A DNA stretch of 64,000 bases from Chitinimonas koreensis (GTDB lineage Bacteria; Pseudomonadota; Gammaproteobacteria; Burkholderiales; Chitinimonadaceae): the NCBI RefSeq assembly GCF_014353015.1, contig NZ_CP060704.1, forward strand, positions 248,001 through 312,000, written 5' to 3'. The notes under the pieces were generated by a model, which was given only the letters and a program-made list of their open reading frames with translations, was not told the DNA's origin and ran no database searches. Numbering within the stretch: the stretch's first letter is position 1; every line of letters begins with the position of its first letter. Below, in pieces: positions 1 through 11,899 of this stretch. The position numbers and the translations under genes were made by a program.

Positions 1-111
1 AACGCGCCGGCGCTCAATTTCTACCGCAAGCTCGGCGCCACGGTGATGCCGGACTGGCGCATCTGCCGCGCCACCGGCGATACGCTGCGGGCGATGGCCG
101 GGCAGCGCTGA
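1..111 (+). CDS. GNAT-family N-acetyltransferase, C-terminal end (partial)
   Basis: The first 36 codons are the tail of a gene whose start lies outside the window. They begin N-A-P-A-L-N-F-Y-R-K-L-G-A, the usual C-terminal 'xNxxAlxFYeklGF' motif of GNAT acetyltransferases, where the Tyr helps protonate the leaving CoA thiol. The frame runs from base 1 to the TGA at 109-111. The substrate cannot be inferred from this fragment. A repeat element follows 14 bases after the stop. Confidence 0.6.
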   Translation, partial: NAPALNFYRKLGATVMPDWRICRATGDTLRAMAGQR

Positions 112-445
112 GGCGGGCTTCCCTGCAGGAGCGGCTTCAGCCGCGAATGGTGGATATGCCGCCCTGGCTGTTCGCGGCTGAAGCCGCGCCTACCACGGCC
201 GGATCGCGATGGCCTCCCGGTCGGACCCATCGTGGAATGTCGGCGTGGCATGGACCGCTTCGCGTCGGATATCGCGCCCCCATCCCCCAAGTGATCCGGC
301 GATGCAACAGGTCGTACCCGGATTCCCATGCTTCGTCGCATCCGCTAGCGCCACCGCCGCGGCACCGGCGTAGCATCGCACCCCGTTCACGCTAGAACGC
401 ACAACACATTCGTGGCCGGCTCCAGCCGGCCCGCAAGGAGCATCC
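112..445. other. Intergenic region before the M16 peptidase gene
   Basis: About 330 bases without a convincing gene. The region holds a REP-like inverted repeat at 125-193 and an AAGGAG-type ribosome binding site at about 434-439 for the peptidase at 446. Short open frames on both strands have no recognisable protein features. I see no clear promoter or terminator. Confidence 0.4.
125..193. repeat. REP-like inverted repeat, family A copy 1
   Basis: Two arms reading GGAGCGGCTTCAGCCGCGAA and its inverse flank a spacer of about 25 bases. Each arm is itself a small hairpin (CGGCTtcaGCCG). The outer end here is degenerate (GCAGG instead of GTAGG). Six further copies are listed below. Confidence 0.8.
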
Positions 446-3247
<2,802 letters not shown>

Positions 3248-3270
3248 GCGCCGGCAGTTTCGCCCGCAAC

Positions 3271-3295
3271 GCCCGGCCTCGTGCCGGGCGTTTTT
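3271..3295 (+). terminator. Rho-independent terminator of the M16 peptidase gene
   Basis: The sequence GCCCGGC-ctcgt-GCCGGGC is followed by GTTTTT. The stem is 7 bp and GC-only, with a T run, and starts 23 bases after the peptidase stop. Confidence 0.8.
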
Positions 3296-3403
3296 GCATC
3301 CGGCTCCGGAGCGCCGTCAAAGCGCTGTGGTCAAATCGCCGCGGCGGTATATATTTCCGTGGCCGCCCAGCCACTTTCTCATTCCTCTTTCGGATCGCCG
3401 GTC

Positions 3404-5056
3404 ATGACCTTCTTCGCCCGCCTCAGCCTGCAGCTCAAATTGCAGCTCGCCTTCCTGGCGATCGCCCTGCTCAGCATCGGTACCTTCACCATCGAGGCGG
3501 TCTACCAGGCGCGCCAGTCGGCCATGGCCGAGGTCGACGGCAAGCTGGCGGCGGCGGCGCGCGCCTACGTCTACATCCTCGGCGCCGACTACCACGACAA
3601 GCTCGCCCCGCGCGAATCGGCCGACCTCGCCGCCAAGCGCCGCGAAGCCGAACGGCTGACCGAGGCCTCGCGCTTCCTCGGCGTCAAATACCTGTACAGC
3701 TTCATCCTGCGCGGCGAGCAGGTGATCTATGCCCAGGCCTCGCTGTCCGACGAGCAGATGGCCGATCCCAAGTTCGAGTTCTACCTCAAGCCCAGCGACG
3801 TGCCCGATACCGACCCGATCGTGCGCAAGGCCGCGCAGACCGGCCAGCCCCAGTTCATCTCGTCGAGCGATCCGGTCTACGGCTACCTGCGCACCATCGC
3901 GCTGCCGGTGACCGGCCCGGGCGGCACCGCCTACGTGGCCTGCGCCGACGTCGACGCCAACGCGGTCGACGCCGCGGTCAACGGCGCGGTGCTCAAGGCC
4001 GTGCTGACCGGCCTGGCGATGCTGGCGGCGGCGGTGGTGGTCTCGCTGCTGCTGGGCCGGCTGATCGCCCAGCCGCTGCGCCGGCTGCGCGACATGATGC
4101 AAGCGCTGACCACCGGCAACGGCGACCTGACCATCCGCCTGCCGGTGCAGTCGCAGGACGAGATCGGCCAGATCGCGGTCCACGTCAACACCTTCATGGC
4201 CCAGTTGCAGCAGATGTTCACCACGGTGAGCCAGGAGACGGTGAAGCTCACCAACGGCGTGCGCAGCATCGACCAGATGGCGCAGCGGCTGTCCAAGGAC
4301 GCCGACCTGCAGAGCGAGATGGCCACCGCCACCGCGGCCACCATCGAGGAGATCACCGTCAGCATCAACCACATCGCCGACAGCACCACCGACGCCGACG
4401 CGCTGGTGCGCCGCACCGGCCAGATGTCGGAGGACTCGGCCCGTACGGTCGAGGAGGTGGCGGCCGAGATCGGCCGGGTGGCCGGCTATGTCGACGAGCT
4501 GTCGGGCGTGATGGGCGAGCTCGACAACCGTTCGCAGCAGATCAGCTCGATCGTCGGCGTGATCCGCGATATCTCGGACCAGACCAACCTCTTGGCGCTC
4601 AACGCCGCGATCGAGGCGGCCCGCGCCGGCGAGCAGGGCCGCGGCTTCGCGGTGGTGGCGGACGAGGTGCGCAAGCTGGCCGAGCGCACCGGCAACGCCA
4701 CGGTCGAGATCGGCCAGATGATCGGCGCCATGCGCGCGCAGTCGCAGCAGGCGCTCGGCCACATGGGCAGCACCCATGCCGCGGTGCGCGGCGGCGCCGA
4801 GATGGCGACCGGCGCCTCGCAGCAGATCCGCGGCATCCGCCAGCAGATGCAGGAGGTGGTGGCGCGCATCCAGGAGATCGCCCACTCGGCCAACGAGCAG
4901 TCGACCGCGACCACCGAGATGGCCAAGGCGGCCGAGCGGATCAGCGTGATGGCGCAGGACGGCAACCTGTCGCTGCGCGAGGCGCGCGCGGTGATCGAGG
5001 ACCTGAACGGGCTGGCCGGCGAGCTGCGGCAGATGATCGGGCGCTTCAAGCTTTGA
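3404..5056 (+). CDS. Methyl-accepting chemotaxis protein
   Basis: A 550-residue transmembrane chemoreceptor from the ATG at 3404; an upstream in-frame extension overlaps the terminator and is not believable. Order: TM1 (about 12-33), periplasmic sensor domain (about 34-195), TM2 (about 198-222), HAMP, then a long coiled-coil signalling domain. The kinase-tip hairpin DQTNLLALNAAIEAARAGE lies near residues 390-410. It should relay a periplasmic signal to CheA/CheW. The sensor domain is short and of unassigned ligand, and no che genes are nearby. It ends with no CheR-docking pentapeptide (C-terminus MIGRFKL). Confidence 0.93.
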   Translation: MTFFARLSLQLKLQLAFLAIALLSIGTFTIEAVYQARQSAMAEVDGKLAAAARAYVYILGADYHDKLAPRESADLAAKRREAERLTEASRFLGVKYLYSFILRGEQVIYAQASLSDEQMADPKFEFYLKPSDVPDTDPIVRKAAQTGQPQFISSSDPVYGYLRTIALPVTGPGGTAYVACADVDANAVDAAVNGAVLKAVLTGLAMLAAAVVVSLLLGRLIAQPLRRLRDMMQALTTGNGDLTIRLPVQSQDEIGQIAVHVNTFMAQLQQMFTTVSQETVKLTNGVRSIDQMAQRLSKDADLQSEMATATAATIEEITVSINHIADSTTDADALVRRTGQMSEDSARTVEEVAAEIGRVAGYVDELSGVMGELDNRSQQISSIVGVIRDISDQTNLLALNAAIEAARAGEQGRGFAVVADEVRKLAERTGNATVEIGQMIGAMRAQSQQALGHMGSTHAAVRGGAEMATGASQQIRGIRQQMQEVVARIQEIAHSANEQSTATTEMAKAAERISVMAQDGNLSLREARAVIEDLNGLAGELRQMIGRFKL

Positions 5057-5105
5057 GGGCCGTGTGGGCCTGGTCGACGTCGTAGGGGGTCGACCTTTCG
5101 TTCAG

Positions 5106-5236
5106 GCGCCCGGCAAAGCCGGGCGCTTGCCATTCGTGCGGACTGAACCGCCGGCCCTCCCTGATTCATCCCGACTCCCCCGCCCTCGCCGCCGCGAGGG
5201 GGCTTCGCTGGCGCTCAGTCAGCGCTCCAAACGAAC
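5106..5236. repeat. Composite hairpin/C-rich dispersed element, family C copy 1
   Basis: A perfect hairpin GCGCCCGGC-aaa-GCCGGGCGC at 5106-5126 could also serve as the chemoreceptor terminator, although the following T run is poor. It is followed by CCGGCCCTCC, then CCCCCGCCCTCGCCGCCGCG and GGGGGCTTCGC. The same ordered parts recur in reverse orientation at 12660-12841 and 39786-39909. Confidence 0.6.
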
Positions 5237-5255
5237 GCAGCGACCTGCCCGGCTC

Positions 5256-5327
5256 ATGTAGGAGCGGCTTCAGCCGCGAACCGGCTCCGCCTTCACCGGC
5301 CATTCGCGGCTGAAGCCGCTCCTACAT
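5256..5327. repeat. REP-like inverted repeat, family A copy 2
   Basis: A near-perfect palindrome: ATGTAGGAGCGGCTTCAGCC... and its inverse, with arms of about 26 bases and a spacer of about 20. This is one of the best-preserved copies and is useful as the family reference. Confidence 0.9.
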
Positions 5328-5361
5328 CTGTCGCGCCTGCAATCGCCGCAATCCGCCGGCC

Positions 5362-6390
5362 TTGCCGCGCGCCCCGCGCACTGGCCAGAATGCGCGTCCA
5401 GTCTTCCTTCCCGCCCGCCCATGGACCGCACCGCATCCCCTCCCACCCGCCGACAACGAGATCGAGCGCCTGATCGGCCGGCTCGGCAAGGAAGGCCAGG
5501 ACTTCCTGCGCGAGCGCTTCCGCGAGATCCGCAAGCGGGCGCGGCCGGACGAGCGCGAGATGCTGCACTTCAAGGTGCTGGCGCGCGCCGAGGTGATCCG
5601 CCAGGCCTCGCAGTTCACCTTCAGCCGCTGGTGCAGCGGCCGCGCCGAGCTCGAGCGCGACGACGCGCAGCGGCTGCTCGAATACCTGGTCGAGCAGGGC
5701 CTGTGGGACGAGGTGCGCGAGCAGCTCGGCATCGCCCGCGCGCCGGACCAGTATTTCTGGAGCCTGGTGCACGAGCTCGAATCGGTGCGCACCACCCGGC
5801 AGAAGCTCAAGGACGCCGCGCCCGGCCTCTACCAGATGTGGCGGCCGGCGGTGGTGTGGCCCGGCCGCTACGTGCTGGGCCTCTTGCTGGTCTATTACAA
5901 CGCCCGCACCGGCGCGATGCGCACGCTCGAGATCCACCGCATGAACGGCGACCGCGACGGCGCCGACGGGCTGATCCGCACGCCGCAGATCACCGAATGC
6001 CTGCGCGGCTACCTGGTGAAGAAATCGAGCCAGCTGGTGATCCACAGCTTCCAGCAGGAAACGCGCAACTTTCAGATCACCGTGCTGGCCAACATGCTGC
6101 AGCAGGATCGCCAGATCCGCGTGATGAGCGGCCTGTGCCTGGGCCTGATCGGCCAGCGCGGGCTGTTCTGCCGGCCGGTGGCGCTGGTGCGCGAGGCCGG
6201 CCTGTCGCCGGCGCTGCTGCAGGCGATCGACGATCACCTGGACGAGGAGGGCTGGCCCGGCGAGGCCTTCCTCGCCGCGCTGGCCGAGGAGCCGCTCTAC
6301 CGTTCGCTCGACATCGTCGACGGCGCGGCGGTGCCCGATTTCGTCCGCCTGCGGCTGGCCGAGAGCGCCAACCTGACCGAGTTCCCGTAG
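5362..6390 (+). CDS. Hypothetical protein, about 340 aa, uncertain start
   Basis: I do not recognise the family. The frame is well supported by amphipathic, non-repetitive protein sequence (N-terminal helical segment rich in E/R, central FWSLVHELESVR, and WPGRYVLGLLLVYYNARTG that looks like a beta-rich core). No signal peptide or convincing membrane segment is present. The only available upstream start in this frame is TTG at 5362. The natural-looking ATG at 5421 is in a different frame, so either the start is non-canonical or the first 60 bases carry an indel. The convincing protein begins near ADNEIERLIG (about 5452). No operon partner is obvious. Confidence 0.65.
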   Translation: MPRAPRTGQNARPVFLPARPWTAPHPLPPADNEIERLIGRLGKEGQDFLRERFREIRKRARPDEREMLHFKVLARAEVIRQASQFTFSRWCSGRAELERDDAQRLLEYLVEQGLWDEVREQLGIARAPDQYFWSLVHELESVRTTRQKLKDAAPGLYQMWRPAVVWPGRYVLGLLLVYYNARTGAMRTLEIHRMNGDRDGADGLIRTPQITECLRGYLVKKSSQLVIHSFQQETRNFQITVLANMLQQDRQIRVMSGLCLGLIGQRGLFCRPVALVREAGLSPALLQAIDDHLDEEGWPGEAFLAALAEEPLYRSLDIVDGAAVPDFVRLRLAESANLTEFP

Positions 6391-6740
6391 CGCCGCGCAG
6401 ATGAACCCCCTGCGCCGTGTCGGCGGGTAGTGCCCGCAGCCGGGAAGCCCCGGCGTTCGCCATCGGCGGTGCCCGGGACTGCGGCGCTACCCATTCCCCG
6501 CCCCTCCGCCCGCCCGCCGGCGGGAAGCCTCGCGACGCTCGCCAGGTCGAACCCGCGCTGCGGGCCGCTCGCCGGTTTGCATGGGGCGGCATGCCGCGAT
6601 GCGCTGCAATCGCCGGCCGGCGCGCTTGCAGCACTTGCATGGGCAAGTCGCGCGCCGCGCAAGCCATGCATGCCGCCGTCCCTGTGTTTGCCGCGGGACG
6701 CATGAGAGCCTTCTCCCATCAACCATATGAGAGGGAAATC
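6391..6740. other. Intergenic region before a small hypothetical gene
   Basis: About 350 GC-rich bases. Overlapping open frames exist on both strands but all have low-complexity Arg/Ala/Pro composition typical of shadow frames. I see no repeat family member or convincing regulatory site apart from the GAGGGAA ribosome binding site at 6730-6736. Confidence 0.35.
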
Positions 6741-7001
6741 ATGCAGATCGACGGACATTGGGGCGCGGGCGAAGAACGGCAGCGCGCTTACGAGCTGGGC
6801 CAGGACGGCCACGGCTACTGGGGGGCCGCCGAGGAGGCGCACCGCGCGGGGCGCATCAAGCTGCGCGTGCGGCAGCAGCGCGACGAGGAGCTGGCGGGTG
6901 CGGCGGTCGAACGCGGCGAAGCGCGCCGCGGCGCGCTGGGCGAGGCGCTGCGGCGGCTCGGGGCGGCGCTGCGATGGCGGGCACGACCCGGCACGGGCTA
7001 G
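6741..7001 (+). CDS. Small hypothetical protein with a duplicated W-G-A-x-E-E motif
   Basis: An 86-residue frame starting at an ATG 5 bases after GAGGGAA. The N-terminus reads MQIDGHWGAGEERQ and then GYWGAAEEAHRAGR, so a G-(H/Y)-W-G-A-x-E-E unit occurs twice about 20 residues apart. The rest is Arg/Ala/Glu-rich helix. I do not recognise a family. The ribosome binding site and internal repeat argue for a real gene; the high GC and lack of partners keep confidence moderate. Confidence 0.45.
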   Translation: MQIDGHWGAGEERQRAYELGQDGHGYWGAAEEAHRAGRIKLRVRQQRDEELAGAAVERGEARRGALGEALRRLGAALRWRARPGTG

Positions 7002-7179
7002 CGGCGCTGCCGATGTTGCGGCGCATTTATATTCATCCGCCCAGGCGGGATGTTTCTGGGAGCGGCTCCAGCCCTGACAGGCCCACGACGGGCCACCGGC
7101 TCGCGGCTGCCGCCGCTTCCACCGATCGGCCACCTGCAGTGCCGATGCTGCGGGTCGATCGCCTTCGACCCGCGCTCGA

Positions 7180-7371
7180 TCAGTTGATGGCGTTCCAGTT
7201 GCGGATCGCGTCGCGGCGGTTGTCGGCCTGGTCGCCGATCGAATTGCAGTTGCCGTTGCGGCCGTAGCGCGCGCACTCCACCCAGTAGCGGCGCGAGCCG
7301 GCCTTGATCACTTCGCCGGCCGAGCCGCACTTGCGGCATGGCTTGGGTTTGAGCGGGGCGGAATCGGTCAT
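7180..7371 (-). CDS. Small zinc-ribbon protein (restriction-alleviation/Lar-like)
   Basis: A 63-residue protein from the ATG at 7371. It has C-R-K-C-G at residues 12-16, then W-V-E-C near 30-33, N-C near 41-42, and a C-terminal RRDAIRNWNAIN. This CxxC...C...C plus 'A-I-x-x-W-N' layout is that of small phage and bacterial Lar-like zinc-ribbon proteins. The molecular role is not established. The longer upstream frame is proline/arginine-rich and rejected as a start. It lies downstream of, and in the same direction as, the interrupted amidase gene. Confidence 0.7.
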   Translation of the reverse strand: MTDSAPLKPKPCRKCGSAGEVIKAGSRRYWVECARYGRNGNCNSIGDQADNRRDAIRNWNAIN

Positions 7372-7460
7372 GGTGGCGCTTCGCACGGTAGGGGATGGGC
7401 GGGGCCGCGAATGATACGGCATCGGCCTGGGGCAGGGCCGGCGCGATGCGCCGGGACGGT

Positions 7461-8947
7461 TCAGCCGCCGGCTGGCGGCGGGCGCCGGTCGAACCACGGC
7501 CGCGCCTGCTCGAGCTGGCCGGCCAGCGCGAACAGCGTGGCTTCGTCGCCGATCGGGGCGACGAACTGCACGCCGATCGGCAGGCCGGCGGCGTTCCAGT
7601 GCAGCGGTACCGACATGGCCGGCTGGCCGGTGATGTTGGCCAGCTGGGTGAACGGCGTGCGGGCGAAGTTGAGCCGCGCCTGCTGTTGGATCGCGCCGCG
7701 CAGCAGGCGGATGGCGCCGATCGCATCGATCGCGGCCAGCGCGCTGCGCTGCAGCGGCGGCGTCTTCAGTTCGCCGATGCGCGCCGGCGGCGTCGCCGCC
7801 ACCGGCAGCAGCAGCAGGTCGTAGCGGCGGTGGAAATCGGCCATGCCGCGCGCCAGCGCGTTCCAGCCGCGCCGCGCGACGCTGGCCTCGGCCGCGCTCA
7901 GCCCTTCGCCGATGCGGCCGAGGATCCAGGTTTCCAGCTCGACGTCGCCGCGCCGGGCCGGCCGGCCCAGCGGCCCTGCGAGTTCGCGCAGCTCGGCGGC
8001 GACCTCGCTGAAGTACATGGTCAGGTAGTGCCCGGCCAGCACCTCGTGTTGGTAAGGCAGCGGCACTTCCTCGACCGCGTGGCCCAGCCCGGCCAGCAGG
8101 CCCATGGCGTCCTCGACCGCGGCGCGGCAGTCGGGGGCGATCGGCGTATCGGGCGCCGCCAGCACCGCGCCGATGCGCAGCGGCCGCGGCGGCGCGGCGA
8201 GCGCGGCGGCGAACGGGGTGGCCGGCTTGGCGACGACATAGGGCGCGCCGGCATCGGGGCCGCAGATCCAGTCGAGCATCGCCGCCGAATCGCGTACCGA
8301 ACGGCTCAGGACGCCCTCCTGCACCGCCCCCACCACGCCTCGGCGTGGTCCGGCCCGAGCGGCACGCGGCCGCGCGAGGGCTTGAGCCCGAACAGGCCGC
8401 AGTGGCCGGCCGGGATGCGGATCGAACCGCCGCCGTCGCCGCCGTGCGCCATCGGCACGATGCCGGCCGCCACCGCGGCGGCCGAGCCGCCCGAAGAACC
8501 GCCCGGCGTGTGCGCCGGCGACCACGGATTGCGCGTCGCGCCCCAGGCTTCGGGCTCGGTGTAGCCGACCAGGCCGAATTCGGGGCTGTTGGTCTTGCCG
8601 AAGATCAGCAGCCCGGCCGACTTGAAGCGCGCCACCAGTTCGCTGTCGTGCGGCGGCTGCCAGCCGCGCCGCTTGAGCGCCTTGCAGCCGTTGGCCAGCG
8701 GCGCGCCGGCCAGCGTCGCCACCAGATCCTTGAGCAGGAAGGGCACGCCGGCGAACGGGCCGTCGGGCAGTGCGCCGGCCGCTTGGGCGCGGGCCTGCTC
8801 GAACAGCGGCACGATCACCGCGTTGAGCGCCGGGTTGACCACCTCGCAGCGCGCGATGGCGGCCTCGAGCAGCTCGGCGGGCGTGGTTTCGCGGCGGCGG
8901 ACCAGTTCGGCCAGCGCGGTGGCATCGTAGTCGGTGTAGTTCTGCAT
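7461..8947 (-). pseudogene. Amidase (amidase signature family), interrupted by a one-base frameshift
   Basis: The two halves of one amidase lie in different frames. The N-terminal half starts at ATG 8947 (MQNYTDYDATALAELV) and contains the Lys of FLLKDLVAT and the signature HTPGGSSGGSAAA with GGDGGGSIRIP, i.e. the Lys-Ser-Ser catalytic triad. It runs to a premature TGA at 8306. The C-terminal half resumes with VGAVQEGVLSRSVRDSAAML and ends at 7461. Adding one G to the G5 run (plus-strand C5, 8327-8331) restores EAWWGAVQEG and an uninterrupted protein of about 495 residues. It hydrolyses an unknown carboxamide. Given the same error elsewhere in the window, a sequence error is at least as likely as true decay. 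Confidence 0.8.
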
Positions 8948-9145
8948 GCGGCCGTTGTAGCCGCCGGCACGGCCGCTGGCAATGCCTGCGCAGCGGCCCT
9001 CGGTCGGGGCGGCGGCGATGCCCGGGGAAGCGCAAGCGGAAAAAATCCATGACGCCGGGCTTTCGTTCGCGCCTCCGACGGACGAAACTGACGATTCCGG
9101 CGCCGCCGGACTGCGGTTCCGCCCCCACTCGCGTACGGAAGCCCC

Positions 9146-11899
9146 ATGCAGCAAGACGACGACCTGCAACGCTCGCGCCAGCGCCTGCAAGCGATCCAGC
9201 AAGCCATCCTCACCGTCGGCCGGCAGGCCAACGGCGGCCGCGACCTCGGCGAATTCGGCGAGCTGGTGCATCGCCAGCTGCAGGGCCTGATGCATGCCGA
9301 CAACTTCTACATCGCGGTCTACGACGCCGAATCCCAGGCGATCTGCTTCCCCTACTTCGCCGACCAGTACGATGCGCCGCCGTCGCCCGAGCAATGGTTC
9401 CCGCTCGGCGAGGCCGGCGACATGCGCACCGGCTGGGTGATCCGCCACGGCAAGCCGCTGTTCCTCGATGCCGAGGAAGACCGCCGCCGCGCCGCGGCGG
9501 CCGGCTGGAGCCGCGGCAAGCCGCCCGAGCACTGGTTCGGCATGCCGCTGCACGGCAGCGCCGACGAGGTGATCGGCGCGGTGGTCACGCAGTCCTACGA
9601 CGCCGGCCGGGTCTACGCCGAGGAGGACAAGGAGATCTTCGCGCTGCTGGCCAGCCACGTCGCCATCGCGATCGAGCGGCTGATGCACCAGCAGTGGATG
9701 GACAAGCTGATCGCCCAGCGCACGCGCGAACTGGCGCAGGAAGCGGCCGAGCGGCGCAAGGGCGAGCTGCTGAACCGGGTCTTCTACCAGATCGCCGAGC
9801 GCGCCACCGCCGGCGATTCGCTGTACGACTTCCTGCAGGCGGTGCACCACCTGCTGGGCGAGCTGCTGTACGCGCGCAACTGCTACGTCTGCCTGTACGA
9901 CGCCAGGAAGCACGTGCTCAACTTCCCCTACTACGTCGACGAGCGCGACGGCGACACCATGCAGGAGTACGACGTCCCGTTCCGCCGCGGCCTGACCGAG
10001 TACGTGCTGCGCACCGGCCGGCCGCAGCTGATCGACCGCCAGCGCATGGCCGACCTGGGCCGCACCGGCGAGATCACCGAGGCGACCGGCGACCTGACCT
10101 TCTACAGCTGGCTCGGCGTGCCGATGCAGATCCGCGGCGAGCTCGGCGGCGTGCTCACCATCCAGAGCTACGAGGCCGGCCACCTGTACGACGCGGCCGA
10201 CGCCGACGTGCTGTCCTTCGTCGCCAACCACATCAGCAGCGCGATCGAGCGCAAGGAAGCCTACGACGCGCTGCGCGAGGCCACGCTGGTGGCGGAGAAC
10301 GCCTCGCGGCTGAAGTCCGAATTCCTCGCCAACGTCAGCCACGAGATCCGCACGCCGATGAACGCGGTGATCGGCATGGCCTACCTCGCGCTCAAGACCG
10401 ACCTCACGCCCAAGCAGCGCGACTACGTCGGCAAGATCCACAAGGCCGGCAATTCGCTCTTGGCGATCATCAACGACGTGCTGGACTTCACCAAGATCGA
10501 GGCCGGCAAGCTCGACGTGGAGCGCGTCGAGTTCTCGCTCGACGAGGTGCTGGCCAACGTCGCCACCGTCACCGCCCAGAAAGCCCAGGACAAGCAGCTC
10601 GAATACCTGTTCCAGATCCCGCTCAACATCCCGCGCCAGCTGGTCGGCGACCCGCTGCGGCTGGGCCAGGTGCTGATCAACCTGGCCAACAACGCGATCA
10701 AGTTCACCGAGCACGGCGAGATCCACCTCGGCTGCCGCCTGCTGGCGCATGGCGACGACGGCGTGCGGCTCGAATTCGCGGTGCGCGACAGCGGCATCGG
10801 CATGACCCCGGCCCAGGCGGCCGGCCTGTTCCAGCCGTTCATCCAGGCCGACGGCTCGACCACCCGCAAGTACGGCGGGACCGGCCTGGGCCTCGCCATC
10901 AGCAAGCGGCTGGTCAACCTGATGGGCGGCGACATCCGGCTCGACAGCGCGCTGGGCGAGGGCTCGACCTTCTACTTCAGCGTCGAGTTCGGCCTGCCGG
11001 CCGCCGCGCCGACCTGCCTGCGCACGCTGGCCGGCGCCTTGCAGGGCAAGAGCGCGCTGGTGGTCGACGACCATCCGCTGGCCGGCGAGATCCTGGCCGA
11101 TGCGCTGCTGCAGCTGTCGATCGGCGCCGATACCGCGTCGGACGGCGCCGCCGCGCTGGCGGCGCTGCGCGCGGCCGACGCCGCCGGCAATCCCTACGCG
11201 CTGGTGCTGTGCGACTGGCAGATGCCGCGCATGGACGGCCTGGCGCTGGCGCAGGCGATCCGCCGCGCCGGCCTGCGCCAGCCGCCGCAGGTGGTGCTGG
11301 TCACCGCCTTCGGCCGCGAGGACGAGCTGGGATCGCTGGAGGCGGCCGGCGTGGCCGGCTGCCTGACCAAGCCGATCACCCAGGCCGGCCTGGTCGGCGC
11401 GCTGCTGCCGCTGTTCGCCGGGCAGGACGATGCGGTCGTCCTGCCGCCGGCCGCCGAGATCCGGCGCTGGGCCGGCTGCCGGCTGCTGCTGGTCGAGGAC
11501 AACGAGATCAACCAGCAGATCGCGATCGAGCTGCTCGAGGCGCAGGGCTTCGCGGTCGACCTCGCCGGCACCGGCCGCGAGGCGCTCGAACGGCTGGAGG
11601 CGCAGCCGGCCGACCATTACCGGCTGGTGCTGATGGACATGCAGATGCCCGAGATGGACGGCCACGAGGCGGTGCAGCACATCCGCCGCGATACGCGCTT
11701 CGATCGCCTGCCGGTGATCGCCATGACCGCGCACGCGATGGTCGAGGAACGCGAGCGCTGCCTGCGCGAGGGCATGCAGGACACCATCACCAAGCCGGTC
11801 GACCCGGAGCTGATGTTCCGCACGCTGGCGCACTGGCTGGCGCCCGGCGCGTTCGAGGCGAGGGCGGCGGTGGACGAGGCGCTGGCGAGCGGGCGCTGA
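9146..11899 (+). CDS. Hybrid sensor histidine kinase (GAF-GAF-HisKA-HATPase-REC-REC)
   Basis: A 917-residue soluble hybrid kinase. There are two GAF-like sensor modules (about 25-190 and 210-375), then HisKA with the phospho-acceptor His399 in NVSHEIRTPMNAVIGM and a HATPase with N box NLANNAIKF, DSGIGM and GGTGLGLAI. Two receivers follow: REC1 with Asp690 in CDWQMPRMDG, REC2 with Asp831 in MDMQMPEMDG and conserved TKPVD. No Hpt domain is present, so the phosphorelay must end on a separate protein or stay internal. No transmembrane segment is seen. Start ATG 9146 is close behind GGAAGC. No dedicated output regulator is adjacent. Confidence 0.93.
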   Translation: MQQDDDLQRSRQRLQAIQQAILTVGRQANGGRDLGEFGELVHRQLQGLMHADNFYIAVYDAESQAICFPYFADQYDAPPSPEQWFPLGEAGDMRTGWVIRHGKPLFLDAEEDRRRAAAAGWSRGKPPEHWFGMPLHGSADEVIGAVVTQSYDAGRVYAEEDKEIFALLASHVAIAIERLMHQQWMDKLIAQRTRELAQEAAERRKGELLNRVFYQIAERATAGDSLYDFLQAVHHLLGELLYARNCYVCLYDARKHVLNFPYYVDERDGDTMQEYDVPFRRGLTEYVLRTGRPQLIDRQRMADLGRTGEITEATGDLTFYSWLGVPMQIRGELGGVLTIQSYEAGHLYDAADADVLSFVANHISSAIERKEAYDALREATLVAENASRLKSEFLANVSHEIRTPMNAVIGMAYLALKTDLTPKQRDYVGKIHKAGNSLLAIINDVLDFTKIEAGKLDVERVEFSLDEVLANVATVTAQKAQDKQLEYLFQIPLNIPRQLVGDPLRLGQVLINLANNAIKFTEHGEIHLGCRLLAHGDDGVRLEFAVRDSGIGMTPAQAAGLFQPFIQADGSTTRKYGGTGLGLAISKRLVNLMGGDIRLDSALGEGSTFYFSVEFGLPAAAPTCLRTLAGALQGKSALVVDDHPLAGEILADALLQLSIGADTASDGAAALAALRAADAAGNPYALVLCDWQMPRMDGLALAQAIRRAGLRQPPQVVLVTAFGREDELGSLEAAGVAGCLTKPITQAGLVGALLPLFAGQDDAVVLPPAAEIRRWAGCRLLLVEDNEINQQIAIELLEAQGFAVDLAGTGREALERLEAQPADHYRLVLMDMQMPEMDGHEAVQHIRRDTRFDRLPVIAMTAHAMVEERERCLREGMQDTITKPVDPELMFRTLAHWLAPGAFEARAAVDEALASGR

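Noticed and set aside
5421..6404. A 327-residue protein starting at ATG 5421
   Set aside because: Beyond the first dozen residues this frame is Arg/Ala/Gly/Pro-rich low-complexity shadow of the 5362-6390 frame.
8306..11833. A single 1175-residue minus-strand protein
   Set aside because: Only its last 214 residues are real (amidase N-terminal half). The rest is the antisense shadow of the hybrid kinase.
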